Part shown: positions 34,751-43,569 of the stretch, one piece after another
Numbering within the stretch: the stretch's first letter is position 1
Layout of the letters: each line of letters starts with the position of its first letter
The notes under the pieces: generated by a model
Databases searched by the model: none
Told to the model about the DNA's origin: nothing
Seen by the model: the letters and a program-made list of their open reading frames with translations, nothing else
Source: CAVQHY01 sp963712465
GTDB taxonomy: Bacteria > Actinomycetota > Thermoleophilia > Gaiellales > Gaiellaceae
NCBI GenBank assembly: GCA_963712465.1
Contig: CAVQHY010000008.1
Span: 1-64,000 of the forward strand
Direction of reading: 5' to 3'
DNA length: 64,000 nt
Program-made: the position numbers and the translations under genes

Positions 34751-35997
34751 CTGGTCAGATACTTCGCCTGCTCCTCGGTGAGACGGTCGATCTCGATGCC
34801 CATCGTGGCCAGCTTGAGGCGGGCGATCTCCCGATCGATGTCCTCGGGGACGTCGTAGACCGACGGCCGGAGCTCGTCGGCGTGCGCGACGATGTACTCG
34901 GCCGACAGGGCTTGGTTGGCGAAGCTCATGTCCATGACGGCGGCCGGGTGACCCTCGGCCGCGGCCAGATTGACCAGGCGGCCCTCGCCGATCAGATACA
35001 GGCGGCGGCCGTCGGCCAGGGTGAATTCCTCGAGGTTCGTCCGCGTCTCGCGCGCGGTCGCCGCAAGCTCTCGCAACGCCGCGAGGTCGATCTCGACGTT
35101 GAAGTGCCCCGCGTTGCACATGATCGCGCCGTTCTTCATCCGCTCGATGTGCGAGCGCGCGATCACGCTCTTGTCCCCGGTAGCGGTGACGAACACGTCC
35201 CCGGTCTCGGCGGCGCGATCCATGGTCGTGACCTCGAAGCCGTCCATCGCCGCCTCGAGCGCCCGCATCGGCTCGACCTCGGTCACCAGCACGTGCGCGC
35301 CCATGCCCTTCGCGCGCATGGCGATGCCGCGACCGCACCAGCCGTAGCCGGCCACGACCACGCGCCGGCCGGCGAGAAGGATGTTCGTTGCGCGGAGGAT
35401 CCCGTCGATCGTCGACTGACCGGTGCCGTAGCGATTGTCGAACAGGTGCTTGGTCTTCGCCTCGTTCACCGCCACGATCGGGAAGCCCAGCTGTCCCTCG
35501 GCCTCGAGCGCGCGCAGGCGGATCACGCCCGTCGTCGTCTCCTCGGTGCCGCCGACGATCTCGCCGAGCTGGTCGCGCCGCGTCGAGTGGAGAACGCCGA
35601 TCACGTCGGCGCCGTCGTCCATCGTCAGGTGCGGATGGTGGTCGACCGCCGCCGAGATGTGCTGGTAGTACGTGTCGTTGTCCTCGCCGCGGACGGCGAA
35701 GACGGGGATTCCGTATTCGGCGACGAGCGCCGCGGCGACGTCGTCCTGCGTCGAGAGAGGGTTCGACGCGCAGAGGACGGCGTCTGCTCCGCCCGCCGCG
35801 AGCGTGCGCATCAGGTTCGCGGTCTCGCTCGTCACGTGCAGACAGGCCGAGATGCGGTAGCCCGCGAGCGGCCGCGTGCGCTCGAACGCGGTTCTGATCG
35901 TGGCCAGCACGGGCATCTGCCCGTCGGCCCATTCGATCCTCGTCACTCCCTGCTGAGCGAGCGCGAGATCCTTGACGTCGTGCTGAAGGGTCGCCAT
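34732..35997 (-). CDS. ahcY: Adenosylhomocysteinase
   Basis: A 421-residue protein. HVTSETANLMRTLAAGGADA and CASNPLSTQDDVAAALV open the substrate domain, AKTKHLFDNRYGTGQSTIDG holds catalytic Lys/Asp, and GYGWCGRGIAMRAKGMGAHV is the NAD-binding loop. MCNAGHFNVEIDL and AEGHPAAVMDMSFANQA follow. It splits S-adenosylhomocysteine to homocysteine and adenosine. With mtnA directly downstream, the pair recycles two by-products of S-adenosylmethionine use. The start lies 10 bases from the stop of a cupin in the sugar cluster. Confidence 0.97.
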   Translation of the reverse strand: MATLQHDVKDLALAQQGVTRIEWADGQMPVLATIRTAFERTRPLAGYRISACLHVTSETANLMRTLAAGGADAVLCASNPLSTQDDVAAALVAEYGIPVFAVRGEDNDTYYQHISAAVDHHPHLTMDDGADVIGVLHSTRRDQLGEIVGGTEETTTGVIRLRALEAEGQLGFPIVAVNEAKTKHLFDNRYGTGQSTIDGILRATNILLAGRRVVVAGYGWCGRGIAMRAKGMGAHVLVTEVEPMRALEAAMDGFEVTTMDRAAETGDVFVTATGDKSVIARSHIERMKNGAIMCNAGHFNVEIDLAALRELAATARETRTNLEEFTLADGRRLYLIGEGRLVNLAAAEGHPAAVMDMSFANQALSAEYIVAHADELRPSVYDVPEDIDREIARLKLATMGIEIDRLTEEQAKYLTSWNEGT

Positions 35998-36007
35998 GGC
36001 GCTGAGT

Positions 36008-36397
36008 CTACTGAGACGCTTTCTCGCCGGACGCCCGCCCGTAGCGGTCCTCGAGGCGGACGACGTCGTCGAGCTCGGGAGTCGAGACCTCGAGCAGGAG
36101 CGTGTCCTCGATCGCGCGCATGCGGTGCACGGTGCCCGGCTCGAGGTGGAAGGAACGCCCCGGGGCGACCTCCTCGGTCGACAGCGGCCCGCCCTGCTCG
36201 CCGATCTGGAACTCGATCAACCCGCTCCAGACATGGATCGTCTCGTCCTTCAGCTCGTGGTACTGCAGGCTGAGCTGCTCCCCGGCACGGACGAACAGCA
36301 CCTTGCCGCAGTAGCGCGCGGCGGGCGAGTACACGAGCTCGTAGCCCCACGGCTTGTCGACTCGCCGAACCGGGGCGTCCCAGCGCGCCAGGCTCAC
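36008..36397 (-). CDS. Cupin resembling the isomerase part of mannose-6-phosphate isomerase/guanylyltransferase
   Basis: A 129-residue protein. VDKPWGYELVYSPAARYCGK is the hallmark of the type II phosphomannose isomerase C-terminal domain, LFVRAGEQLSLQYHELKDET holds the metal-binding Gln/His set, and APGRSFHLEPGTVHRM the second motif. It is stand-alone, not fused to the nucleotidyltransferase. With the neighbouring nucleotidyltransferases it may supply mannose-1-phosphate-type precursors. The stop overlaps none; the start meets the stop of the next nucleotidyltransferase (4 bases). Confidence 0.85.
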   Translation of the reverse strand: MSLARWDAPVRRVDKPWGYELVYSPAARYCGKVLFVRAGEQLSLQYHELKDETIHVWSGLIEFQIGEQGGPLSTEEVAPGRSFHLEPGTVHRMRAIEDTLLLEVSTPELDDVVRLEDRYGRASGEKASQ

Positions 36398-37305
36398 GAG
36401 CCGCCTACGCCCACGACGCCGACCTCGGGCGCCACCACGGCGTCCCGCACCCGCGCGCCGGCAGCGACCGACGCTCCCGGCAGCACGGCCGCGCGCTCGA
36501 GGCTCGCGCCGCGGCCGACGCTCGCGCCGGCGCCCACGTAGACGAGCTCGCCCAGCGTCACGCCCTCGGCCACGTCCGCATCCGCCTCGACGACCGGCCC
36601 CTCCTCGCGCGCGAGGAGGTCGAGGTGGGCCTGGAGGAAGCTCTCGGGTGTTCCGACGTCGAGCCAGTAGCCGGGGAGGTGCACGGCCTGGAGCTCGCCG
36701 CGGGCGGCGAGGCGCGGAAACACCTCGCGCTCGATCGACACCGCCCGATCCGGTGCGACGAGCTCGAGCACCGACGGCTCGAGCACGTAGAGGCCCGCGT
36801 TGACGAGGTTCGTATCGACTTCACCAGGCCGTGGCTTCTCGACGAACTCGAGCACCCGGCCGTCGTGATCCGTGCGGACGACGCCGTACCGGGAAACGTC
36901 CTCGACGGCGGTCAGCAGAATCGTGGCGCGGGCGCGCGTCGCCCGATGTCGCTCGACGAGCGCGGAGAGATCCGCTTCGCGCAGCGAGTCGCCGTTGAGG
37001 GCGAAGAACGTCTCGCCGACGCCGTCGACGGCGAAGCGAATGCCACCCCCGGTTCCCCGCGGCTTCGGCTCGACCCGGTACTCGAGCGCCATGCCCTCGT
37101 ATTCGCCGCCGAAGTGAGCCTCGATCTCGGTCGGGAGGTAGCCGCACGCGAGCACGGCCCGCCGCACGCCGGCGCCGCGAAGATGATCGAAGGTGTAGGC
37201 GAGCAGCGGACGCCCAAGCAGCGGGAGCATCGGTTTGGGCGTGCGCTCGGTGAGCGGACGCAGCCGCGTCCCCTCGCCGCCCACGAGGATCACGGCGGGG
37301 AGCAT
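36394..37305 (-). CDS. Glucose-1-phosphate thymidylyl/nucleotidyltransferase-like protein
   Basis: A 303-residue protein from the ATG at 37305, chosen because it overlaps the ugd stop (TGATG); the frame upstream is antisense-like noise. VILVGGEGTRLRPLTERTPKP, FALNGDSLREADLSALVERH and YRVEPKPRGTGGGIRF define the nucleotidyltransferase, and the last 70 residues are beta-helix (VAEGVTLGELVYVGAGASVG). It gives NDP-sugar; whether dTDP-, UDP- or GDP- cannot be read. It sits between the UDP-glucose dehydrogenase and the mannose-isomerase-like cupin genes. Confidence 0.85.
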   Translation of the reverse strand: MLPAVILVGGEGTRLRPLTERTPKPMLPLLGRPLLAYTFDHLRGAGVRRAVLACGYLPTEIEAHFGGEYEGMALEYRVEPKPRGTGGGIRFAVDGVGETFFALNGDSLREADLSALVERHRATRARATILLTAVEDVSRYGVVRTDHDGRVLEFVEKPRPGEVDTNLVNAGLYVLEPSVLELVAPDRAVSIEREVFPRLAARGELQAVHLPGYWLDVGTPESFLQAHLDLLAREEGPVVEADADVAEGVTLGELVYVGAGASVGRGASLERAAVLPGASVAAGARVRDAVVAPEVGVVGVGGS

Positions 37306-38618
37306 CAGCGCTGCATGATCGACTCGAGGGTCGGAGCGGCACGCCCGATCCCCTCGTAGACGAACCCCGCGAGGCGGACCGCCTCCGGGTCGAGCAGGTT
37401 GCGCCCGTCCACGATGAGCGGGTTGCGCATCGCCGCCCGCACCTCCGCCGACGCGACGTCCCGAAGCTCGGGCCACTCGGTGACGATCACGGCCGCGTCT
37501 GCGCCTGCTACCGCCTCGAGCACCGTGTCGCAGAGCTCGACGCCGTCCATGAGCTTCCGCGCCTCGTCGAGGGCGACGGGATCCCAGCCGCGAACGCGGG
37601 CTCCCTCGGCGATCAGCCGCGAGACGAGCACGAGGCTCGAGGCGTGGCGCATGTCGTTGGTGTTCGGCTTGAAGGCGAGCCCGAGGACGGCGATCGTCCG
37701 GCCGCGCAGCTTGCCCAGGTGCTGCTCGAGCTTCCCGATCACGCGGCGCTTCTGAAGCTCGTTGACCTCGATCACCGCCGCGAGGAGCTGGAAGTGGTAG
37801 CCGGAGTTGCCCGCCAGCTGCTTCAGCGCCGCGACATCCTTCGGCAGGCAGTTGCCCGAATAGCCGATTCCCGCCCGCAGAAAGTGCGAGCCGATGCGGC
37901 GATCGAGACCCATCCCCCTTGCGACGAGCTCGACGTCGGCGCCCGTGACCTCGCAGACGTTCGCGATCTCGTTGATGAAGCTGACGCGGGTCGCGAGCAT
38001 GGCATTGGACGCGAGCTTCACCATCTCGGCCGAGGCCACGTCCCCCCGCACGACCGGTGCCTCGAGATGGTCGTACAGGGCGGCGATCCGGTCGCCGTCC
38101 TCGTCGGCAAACGCCCCGATCACGACCCGGTCTGGATTCGAGAAGTCGTGGATCGCGGTTCCCTCGGCAAGAAACTCGGGGTTCGAGACGTAGCCGACGT
38201 GCTTGAGGCCGCGAGCCTCGAGCGTCGTTCGCACCATCTCGCCCGTGCCCACCGGGACGGTGCTCTTCATGACGAGGACGACCCGCCCTTCGACCTCCGG
38301 AAGCTCGTCGACGACGCGCCAGACGGCCGAGAGATCGGCGTCCCCCGAGTACGTCGGCGGCGTTCCCACGCAGACGAACACGATGCGCGCCGAGGCGAAC
38401 ACGTCGGCGATGTCGAGCGTGAAGCGGAGACGGCCGCCGGCCCGGGCGACGACCTCGTCGAGGCCGGGCTCGAAGATCGGCAGCTCTCCCCGCTCGAGCG
38501 CCTCGATGCGCTCGGGCAGCACGTCGCGCACGACGACGTCGTGCCCCGCGTCGGCGAAACAGGCCGCCGTAACGAGACCGACCCAGCCGGCCCCGATCAC
38601 GCCGATCGGTTCTTTCAC
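37305..38618 (-). CDS. UDP-glucose 6-dehydrogenase family protein
   Basis: A 437-residue protein from a GTG at 38618. IGVIGAGWVGLVTAACFADA is the Rossmann NAD motif, VFVCVGTPPTYSGDADLSAV and VLVMKSTVPVGTGEMVRTTL bind substrate, GYVSNPEFLAEGTAIHDFSN and AEMVKLASNAMLATRVSFIN follow, and RAGIGYSGNCLPKDVAALKQ has the catalytic Cys (GNCLPKD). VLGLAFKPNTNDMRHASSLV is the C-terminal lobe. It oxidises UDP-glucose to UDP-glucuronate for envelope polysaccharide. GDP-mannose dehydrogenase is a close alternative. Start and stop overlap both neighbours, showing a tight operon. Confidence 0.92.
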   Translation of the reverse strand: MKEPIGVIGAGWVGLVTAACFADAGHDVVVRDVLPERIEALERGELPIFEPGLDEVVARAGGRLRFTLDIADVFASARIVFVCVGTPPTYSGDADLSAVWRVVDELPEVEGRVVLVMKSTVPVGTGEMVRTTLEARGLKHVGYVSNPEFLAEGTAIHDFSNPDRVVIGAFADEDGDRIAALYDHLEAPVVRGDVASAEMVKLASNAMLATRVSFINEIANVCEVTGADVELVARGMGLDRRIGSHFLRAGIGYSGNCLPKDVAALKQLAGNSGYHFQLLAAVIEVNELQKRRVIGKLEQHLGKLRGRTIAVLGLAFKPNTNDMRHASSLVLVSRLIAEGARVRGWDPVALDEARKLMDGVELCDTVLEAVAGADAAVIVTEWPELRDVASAEVRAAMRNPLIVDGRNLLDPEAVRLAGFVYEGIGRAAPTLESIMQR

Positions 38619-40537
38619 TTCCCTGACCCTAGTGGCTGCAGCCCCTTTGCGATAGCCAGCATCGTCTCGTTCGACATCCTGTCGAGCAGGGTGTTGACGA
38701 CCCAGTACGCGCCGCCGTTCTCCTCGAACGCGACCATGTGGAGCTTCGAGCCGTTGTAGAAGAGCTTGTACGCGCGCCCCTTGATCCAGCGCGTCACGCT
38801 CGGCCCCTGGACGAGCGGGGCGTCCGTCCAGCTGGTCTCCTGGATCCCCCACCAGTCGTTGCGGCCGCCGTAGTCGTAGACGAGCCGCACGGCGTCGTGG
38901 TCGTTGACGCGGTAGACGCGGATGGGGACCGTGCGGTCGAGAAACGACGACTCCTCGCGGACGGTCGGGAGCTGGAGCGGGAAGTCGACCTCGCGCTGCG
39001 CCTTGCGCAGAACCGACCGGGCGTGCTTCGGATCCTTGCTCACAGCCGGAGGCTGGTACTTCTCCGTCTTGTCGATGACGCCCGGACCGAGGGTGTTGGT
39101 GAAGGTCTGGCCCGTAACGACGAGGAGCATCGTCTCGATCCCCGTCTGGGGCGTCGCCGCCTCGATCTCGCCGTCGCCGAACAACTTGGCGACCACCTTT
39201 GCCGCGGGCCTCGACCCGGTGACGGACGGGTCGTACAGGATCTTCGTGTGGAAGTAGTCGAACGTCTTCGCGTTGCCGCCGACGATCGTCTGGTAGCCAC
39301 GCTGCGAGAGGGCGTAGGCTGCCTCGTCCGCCGAACCGGCGACACCGTTCCCGTTGACGACCTCGATCGTCGTCTCCGAGGGAGGCGGCGCCTGCGGCTC
39401 CGTGGACTTGCGACGCGTGGCGATGTTCGTCGCCTTCTTCGCCGCGTTCGGATCGGGGTTCAGAAACTCGCGGACGATCTCGTCGACGTTCGACTGGTCG
39501 GTGCGGAGCTCGGCGTAGCCCGTGATCTTCGCCGGGTCGATCTGCACCTGCACGAAGTTGCCGGCCGGGAGCTCGTAGGCGAGCTTCGCGTAACCGTACA
39601 GCGTGTCGACGTCGATCTCCTTCCCGCCGCCCGCACCGACCTCGACGTTGTCGGTGATCGCGTTGACGATCCCGGGAACCTTCGTCACCGACCAGAGACC
39701 GGAGATCTGCTGCTTGAACGCCTTCAGGAACTGCTGCTGGCGGGCCGAGCGGTGGAAGTCCGAGTCGGTGTGGCGGAAGCGCACGTAGTCGAGCGCCGCG
39801 CCTCCGGTCAGCTTCTGATAGCCCGGCTGGAGGTTGATCGTTGCGTACTGATCGCCTGAGGAGTTGTCATTGAAATACCGGCGGTCGACGTCGACGTAGA
39901 CGCCCCCCACCTTGTTCACGATCTCCTTGAAGCCGTGGAAATTGACCGAGATGAGGTAGTTGATGCGCAGGCCGGTGAGCTGCTTCACGGTCTTGAGCGT
40001 CCCCTTCGGTCCGCAGGCCGCGTACGCCGCGTTGATCCGTGCCACGAACGGAGCCGAGTTCTTGCAGCCGGGGATCTCGACGACGAGGTCCCGCGGGAAC
40101 GAGAGCATCGAGATCGTCTGCTCCTTCGGATTCGCGCGGGCGAGGATGATCGTGTCGGAGCGGGAGACGTCGCTCGCCTCGACGCCCTTGCGCTGGTCGT
40201 AGCCGATGATCAGCGCCGTCGTCGGCTCGCCGGGGGTCGGGACGTCGAGCACCTCCTGCGCCGCCTTCGCCTCGGGCGAGTGCGCGCGCACGGCCTTGAC
40301 GCTCTGGTTGATAAAGAGCCAGGCGCCGCCACCGAGGGCGCCGGCCGCCATCAGCAGGACGACGAGGAACCAGCCGAATCCCTTGGCCGCGGTGCGGAGC
40401 CAGCTGCGACCGGGCGGCGGGTAGCGTGTGAGCGCCCCCCACGGGGGCGGAGTGGCGACGGGCGGCACAGCTGCGCGGCCGTTTCCGTTGCCGTTGGCCG
40501 CCAGGCGGCCGGAGTTCCTCTTGAGCGTCGTGCGCAC
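38615..40537 (-). CDS. LytR-CpsA-Psr family cell-wall glycopolymer transferase
   Basis: A 640-residue protein: cytoplasmic basic/Pro-rich tail, one membrane helix (about 53-77, GWFLVVLLMAAGALGGGAWLF), an LCP catalytic domain about 105-260 (RSDTIILARANPKEQTISML, FPRDLVVEIPG, YVRFRHTDSDFHRSARQQQF) with Arg/Asp residues that bind the polyprenyl pyrophosphate, then a LytR_C domain about 375-465 (TTIEVVNGNGVAGSADEAAY) and an extra region. It attaches glycopolymers from undecaprenyl carriers to peptidoglycan. Its gene starts the sugar cluster transcribed towards mtnA, and overlaps ugd by 4 bases. Confidence 0.92.
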   Translation of the reverse strand: MRTTLKRNSGRLAANGNGNGRAAVPPVATPPPWGALTRYPPPGRSWLRTAAKGFGWFLVVLLMAAGALGGGAWLFINQSVKAVRAHSPEAKAAQEVLDVPTPGEPTTALIIGYDQRKGVEASDVSRSDTIILARANPKEQTISMLSFPRDLVVEIPGCKNSAPFVARINAAYAACGPKGTLKTVKQLTGLRINYLISVNFHGFKEIVNKVGGVYVDVDRRYFNDNSSGDQYATINLQPGYQKLTGGAALDYVRFRHTDSDFHRSARQQQFLKAFKQQISGLWSVTKVPGIVNAITDNVEVGAGGGKEIDVDTLYGYAKLAYELPAGNFVQVQIDPAKITGYAELRTDQSNVDEIVREFLNPDPNAAKKATNIATRRKSTEPQAPPPSETTIEVVNGNGVAGSADEAAYALSQRGYQTIVGGNAKTFDYFHTKILYDPSVTGSRPAAKVVAKLFGDGEIEAATPQTGIETMLLVVTGQTFTNTLGPGVIDKTEKYQPPAVSKDPKHARSVLRKAQREVDFPLQLPTVREESSFLDRTVPIRVYRVNDHDAVRLVYDYGGRNDWWGIQETSWTDAPLVQGPSVTRWIKGRAYKLFYNGSKLHMVAFEENGGAYWVVNTLLDRMSNETMLAIAKGLQPLGSGK

Positions 40538-40674
40538 GCGTCTTTGACGTCGAAAAGCCCTTGCAGCAGGGGCGGCAAAGGCTCACTCGAGGATACCGGA
40601 CGCTTCGGCGGATTGGATCACTTCCCTTCCGGGCGACCTGCGGGGGTCGCCTACCGGGGTAGGCTTGGCGAGCC

Positions 40675-42354
40675 GTGGCCGCCGAGTACGTCTACTCGAT
40701 GCACAGGGCCGACAAGTTCTACGGCCCCGAGCGGCAGGTGCTCGCGGGCATCTCGCTCTCGTTTCTTCCGGGCGCGAAGATCGGCGTGATCGGGCCGAAC
40801 GGCGCCGGCAAGTCGACGCTGCTCAGGATCATGGCCGGGCTCGAGGAGCCTTCGAGCGGCAGCGCCGAGCTCGCCACGGGCGCGACCGTCGGGTTCCTGC
40901 CACAGGAGCCCGAGCTCGACCTCGAGAAGGACGTGCGGGGCAACGTCGAGGACGGCGTCCGGCCTCTTCGCGACCTGCTCGACCGCTTCAACGAGATCTC
41001 GCTTCGTTTCTCCGAGCCCCTGTCGGACGACGAGATGAACGCTCTGCTGGAGGAGCAGGGCTCGGTGCAGGATCAGATCGACCGCCACGACGCCTGGCGG
41101 CTCGACGAGACGCTCGACCACGCGTCCGAGGCACTGCGACTCCCGCCTCCCGACCAGGATGTGTCGACGCTCTCGGGCGGGGAACGCCGCCGCGTCGCGC
41201 TTTGCCGTCTCCTCCTGTCGGCCCCCGACCTCCTTCTCCTCGACGAGCCGACGAACCACCTCGACGCCGAGTCGGTCGCCTGGCTCGAGCGCTTCCTCGA
41301 GGACTATCGCGGTACGGTGATCGCCGTCACCCACGACCGGTACTTCCTCGACAACGTTGCCGGCTGGATCCTCGAGCTGGACCGCGGGCGCGGACTGCCG
41401 TTCAGGGGGAACTACTCGTCCTGGCTCGAGCAGAAGGAGGCCCGGCTCGCCGTCGAGGAGAAGCAGGAGTCCGCCCGCCGGCGCACCCTCCAGCGCGAGC
41501 TCGAGTGGGTGCGCATGAGCCCACGGGCGCGCCACGACAAGTCGAAGGCGCGCCTCGACGCGTACGAGCGGCTGCTGGCGGAGGAGGAGAGCGTGCGCCT
41601 GGACTCGGTCGAGATCCACATTCCGGCGGGCCCACGCCTGGGCGACGTCGTCGTCGAGGCGGACCACCTCACGAAGGGCTACGGCAACCGGCTGCTCGTC
41701 GAGGACCTCTCCTTCTCGCTGCCGCCGGGCGGGATCGTCGGCGTGATCGGGCCCAACGGCGCCGGCAAGACGACGCTCTTCCGCATGATCGTCGGCGAGG
41801 AGCAGCCCGACGCGGGAACGCTTCGGATCGGCGACACCGTTCAGCTCGCCTACGTCGATCAGAGCCGCGAGGCGCTCGACCCGGCCGGCACGGTCTGGAA
41901 GGAGATCTCCGGCGGTCACGACACGGTCACCCTTGGCAAGCGCGAGGTCAACTCGCGCCAGTACGTGTCCTGGTTCAACTTCCGGAGCGGCGACCAGCAG
42001 AAGCGTGTCGGCGATCTCTCCGGCGGCGAGCGGAACCGGGTCCACCTCGCCAAGCTCCTCCGGGCCGGCGGCAACGTCATCCTCCTCGACGAGCCGACGA
42101 ACGACCTCGACGTCGACACGCTCCGGGCGCTGGAGGAGGCGCTCCTGGACTTCGCCGGCTGCGCCGTCGTGATCACGCACGATCGCTGGTTCCTCGACCG
42201 GGTAGCGACGCACATCCTCGCGTTCGAGGGCGACTCGCAGGTGGTCTGGTTCGAGGGAACCTACGAGGAGTACGAGCAGAGCCGCCGAGCCCGCCTCGGC
42301 GCCGAGGCCGACCAGCCGCACCGGATCCGGTACAAGCCGCTCGTTCGCGCCTGA
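40675..42354 (+). CDS. ettA: ABC-F translation factor, EttA-like
   Basis: A 559-residue protein, EttA-sized (about 555), from a GTG start. Two ABC domains have Walker A GPNGAGKSTLLR and GPNGAGKTTLFR, signatures LSGGERRRVALCR and LSGGERNRVHLAK, Walker B LLLLDEPTNHLD and VILLDEPTNDLD, and closing VTHDRYFLDNVAG and ITHDRWFLDRVAT. Between them is the charged arm and linker (SPRARHDKSKARLDAYERLL) of ABC-F proteins. It has no membrane domain; the family gates ribosome entry into elongation by ATP level. It is divergent to the LCP gene. Confidence 0.93.
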   Translation: MAAEYVYSMHRADKFYGPERQVLAGISLSFLPGAKIGVIGPNGAGKSTLLRIMAGLEEPSSGSAELATGATVGFLPQEPELDLEKDVRGNVEDGVRPLRDLLDRFNEISLRFSEPLSDDEMNALLEEQGSVQDQIDRHDAWRLDETLDHASEALRLPPPDQDVSTLSGGERRRVALCRLLLSAPDLLLLDEPTNHLDAESVAWLERFLEDYRGTVIAVTHDRYFLDNVAGWILELDRGRGLPFRGNYSSWLEQKEARLAVEEKQESARRRTLQRELEWVRMSPRARHDKSKARLDAYERLLAEEESVRLDSVEIHIPAGPRLGDVVVEADHLTKGYGNRLLVEDLSFSLPPGGIVGVIGPNGAGKTTLFRMIVGEEQPDAGTLRIGDTVQLAYVDQSREALDPAGTVWKEISGGHDTVTLGKREVNSRQYVSWFNFRSGDQQKRVGDLSGGERNRVHLAKLLRAGGNVILLDEPTNDLDVDTLRALEEALLDFAGCAVVITHDRWFLDRVATHILAFEGDSQVVWFEGTYEEYEQSRRARLGAEADQPHRIRYKPLVRA

Positions 42355-42407
42355 GCGAGCTCCTGCTCCGGGTCGCGTCGTTCCCTGGCTCGATCGGACA
42401 TGGCCCG

Positions 42408-42428
42408 GGGCCTGTCCCCAGGACATGT
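42408..42428 (-). repeat. Dispersed palindromic intergenic repeat, copy 3
   Basis: The exact reverse complement of copy 1 (21 of 21 bases), with a GGACAT-GGCC flank. It lies between the convergent ettA-like and VOC genes (42355-42460), as copies 1 and 2 lie between convergent genes. The hairpin TGTCCccaGGACA could end transcription from both sides. Confidence 0.7.
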
Positions 42429-42460
42429 CCCCTAACTCAGGGAAGCCCGAGCCCGGCGCG

Positions 42461-42874
42461 CTATCCGGCGTCGGGCGCGGCGCAGGCCACTTCGACCCGG
42501 ATCCCGTCCGGATCGAAGACGAAGAGCTCGTAGTACCCCTCGATGTCGCGGTCGTCCTCAGGCGGGAAGTGGATTCGCGCACCGATCTCGAGACAGCGCT
42601 CGTAGGCTGCGTCCACCTCCTCTCTCGTGTCCACGTAGAAGGCCAGGTGCTCGATGCCGACGTCGTAGTAGCGATGCTCGCCGCCGTCGGCGGGCCGAAA
42701 CCCGAGCAACTGGTCGCCGTAGCGGAGGTAGACGATCTCCTCGGAGCCGCGGTAGCTCGGATAGCGGCTGTCCTCCTCGAGCCCGAGCGGCCCGAGCAGC
42801 GCGAGGTAGAACGCCAGGGACCGCTCGACGTCCTTGACCGCCAGATCGATGTGGTGGATTCCGCGGGCGGGCAT
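42461..42874 (-). CDS. VOC-superfamily (glyoxalase/dioxygenase-type) protein
   Basis: A 137-residue protein from the ATG at 42874. GIHHIDLAVKDVERSLAFYL is the first beta-alpha-beta-beta-beta module and its metal His, VGIEHLAFYVDTREEVDAAY starts the second, and GYYELFVFDPDGIRVEVAC ends it with a Glu ligand. Members are lactoylglutathione lyase, extradiol dioxygenases, resistance proteins and many unknowns; no substrate is suggested by the context. Confidence 0.88.
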   Translation of the reverse strand: MPARGIHHIDLAVKDVERSLAFYLALLGPLGLEEDSRYPSYRGSEEIVYLRYGDQLLGFRPADGGEHRYYDVGIEHLAFYVDTREEVDAAYERCLEIGARIHFPPEDDRDIEGYYELFVFDPDGIRVEVACAAPDAG

Positions 42875-42927
42875 TGGGCTCCCTTCTGTCGCGGGTCGGG
42901 GCGAGCGTACGACATCGCCTGCCCTGC

Positions 42928-43093
42928 ACGGTGCTCGAAGCTCGGTGCTCAGCCCACAGAGCTGCGCGGCACCGCGCGAAACGACGTGATCGTCGACCTC
43001 GACGGCAACAGCCTCATCCACGGTCGCGGTGGGGACGACACGATCTGCACCGGCCCCGGTAACGATCAGATCTACGGAGACGGCGGCCGAGGC
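42928..43093 (+). pseudogene. Fragment of an RTX-type calcium-binding repeat protein
   Basis: The plus strand reads TELRGTARNDVIVDLDGNSL and IHGRGGDDTICTGPGNDQIY, then GDGGRG. These are nonapeptide repeats of the GGxGxDxUx type that bind calcium in secreted RTX proteins. No start codon, signal peptide, body or stop gives a whole gene; it is wedged between VOC and atpC genes transcribed the other way. It looks like a broken C-terminal or single-cassette relic. Confidence 0.55.
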
Positions 43094-43128
43094 ATGCCTC
43101 GCCCCTACGCACGGCCGCAGTTACGCCG

Positions 43129-43557
43129 CTACGAGCCGCCGCCGGCGATGGCGAGCTTGTTCTCGGCGTGGCGGAGCTGCTGCTCGACGCGCCAGCGGTC
43201 GATGCCCTCCTCGCCACCGTCGGCGCGCTCGAGGAGGTCTCGAGCCTCGTCGGCCTCGACGCGCGCAGCGGCGACGTCGATGTCCTCCGCCCGGACGGCC
43301 TGGTCGACGAGCGCGATCGCTCGATCCTTCTGCACCTTGAAGTAGCCGGGCCCCGTCGCGAACGACCGCCACTCGCCCTCGGCGCGGACGCGGATCTCGC
43401 CCGCCCGCAGCATCGCGACGAGCGGCGCGTGGCGCGCGAGGACGCCGATCTCTCCGGAGTCGCCCGGCACGACGACCATCTGCGCCTCCCCCTCGAACGC
43501 CGCCCCGTCAGGCGTGACGACCGAGAGGTCGAACGTCTTCTCGGTGCCCTCGGCCAC
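43129..43557 (-). CDS. atpC: F1Fo ATP synthase epsilon subunit
   Basis: A 142-residue protein. FDLSVVTPDGAAFEGEAQMV and VVPGDSGEIGVLARHAPLVA form the beta-barrel, GYFKVQKDRAIALVDQAVRA the last strand, and the end is the two-helix domain (VEADEARDLLERADGGEEGI). It links the rotor to F1 and can inhibit ATP hydrolysis. It follows atpD by 12 bases and is the last gene of the split ATP synthase cluster. Confidence 0.93.
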   Translation of the reverse strand: MAEGTEKTFDLSVVTPDGAAFEGEAQMVVVPGDSGEIGVLARHAPLVAMLRAGEIRVRAEGEWRSFATGPGYFKVQKDRAIALVDQAVRAEDIDVAAARVEADEARDLLERADGGEEGIDRWRVEQQLRHAENKLAIAGGGS

Positions 43558-43569
43558 GAGCGGCGGGCC

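Noticed and set aside
33743..35932. A 729-codon reading that would fuse mtnA with an upstream domain
   Set aside because: The upstream part is ahcY read in the wrong frame; ahcY itself is complete and ends at 34732.
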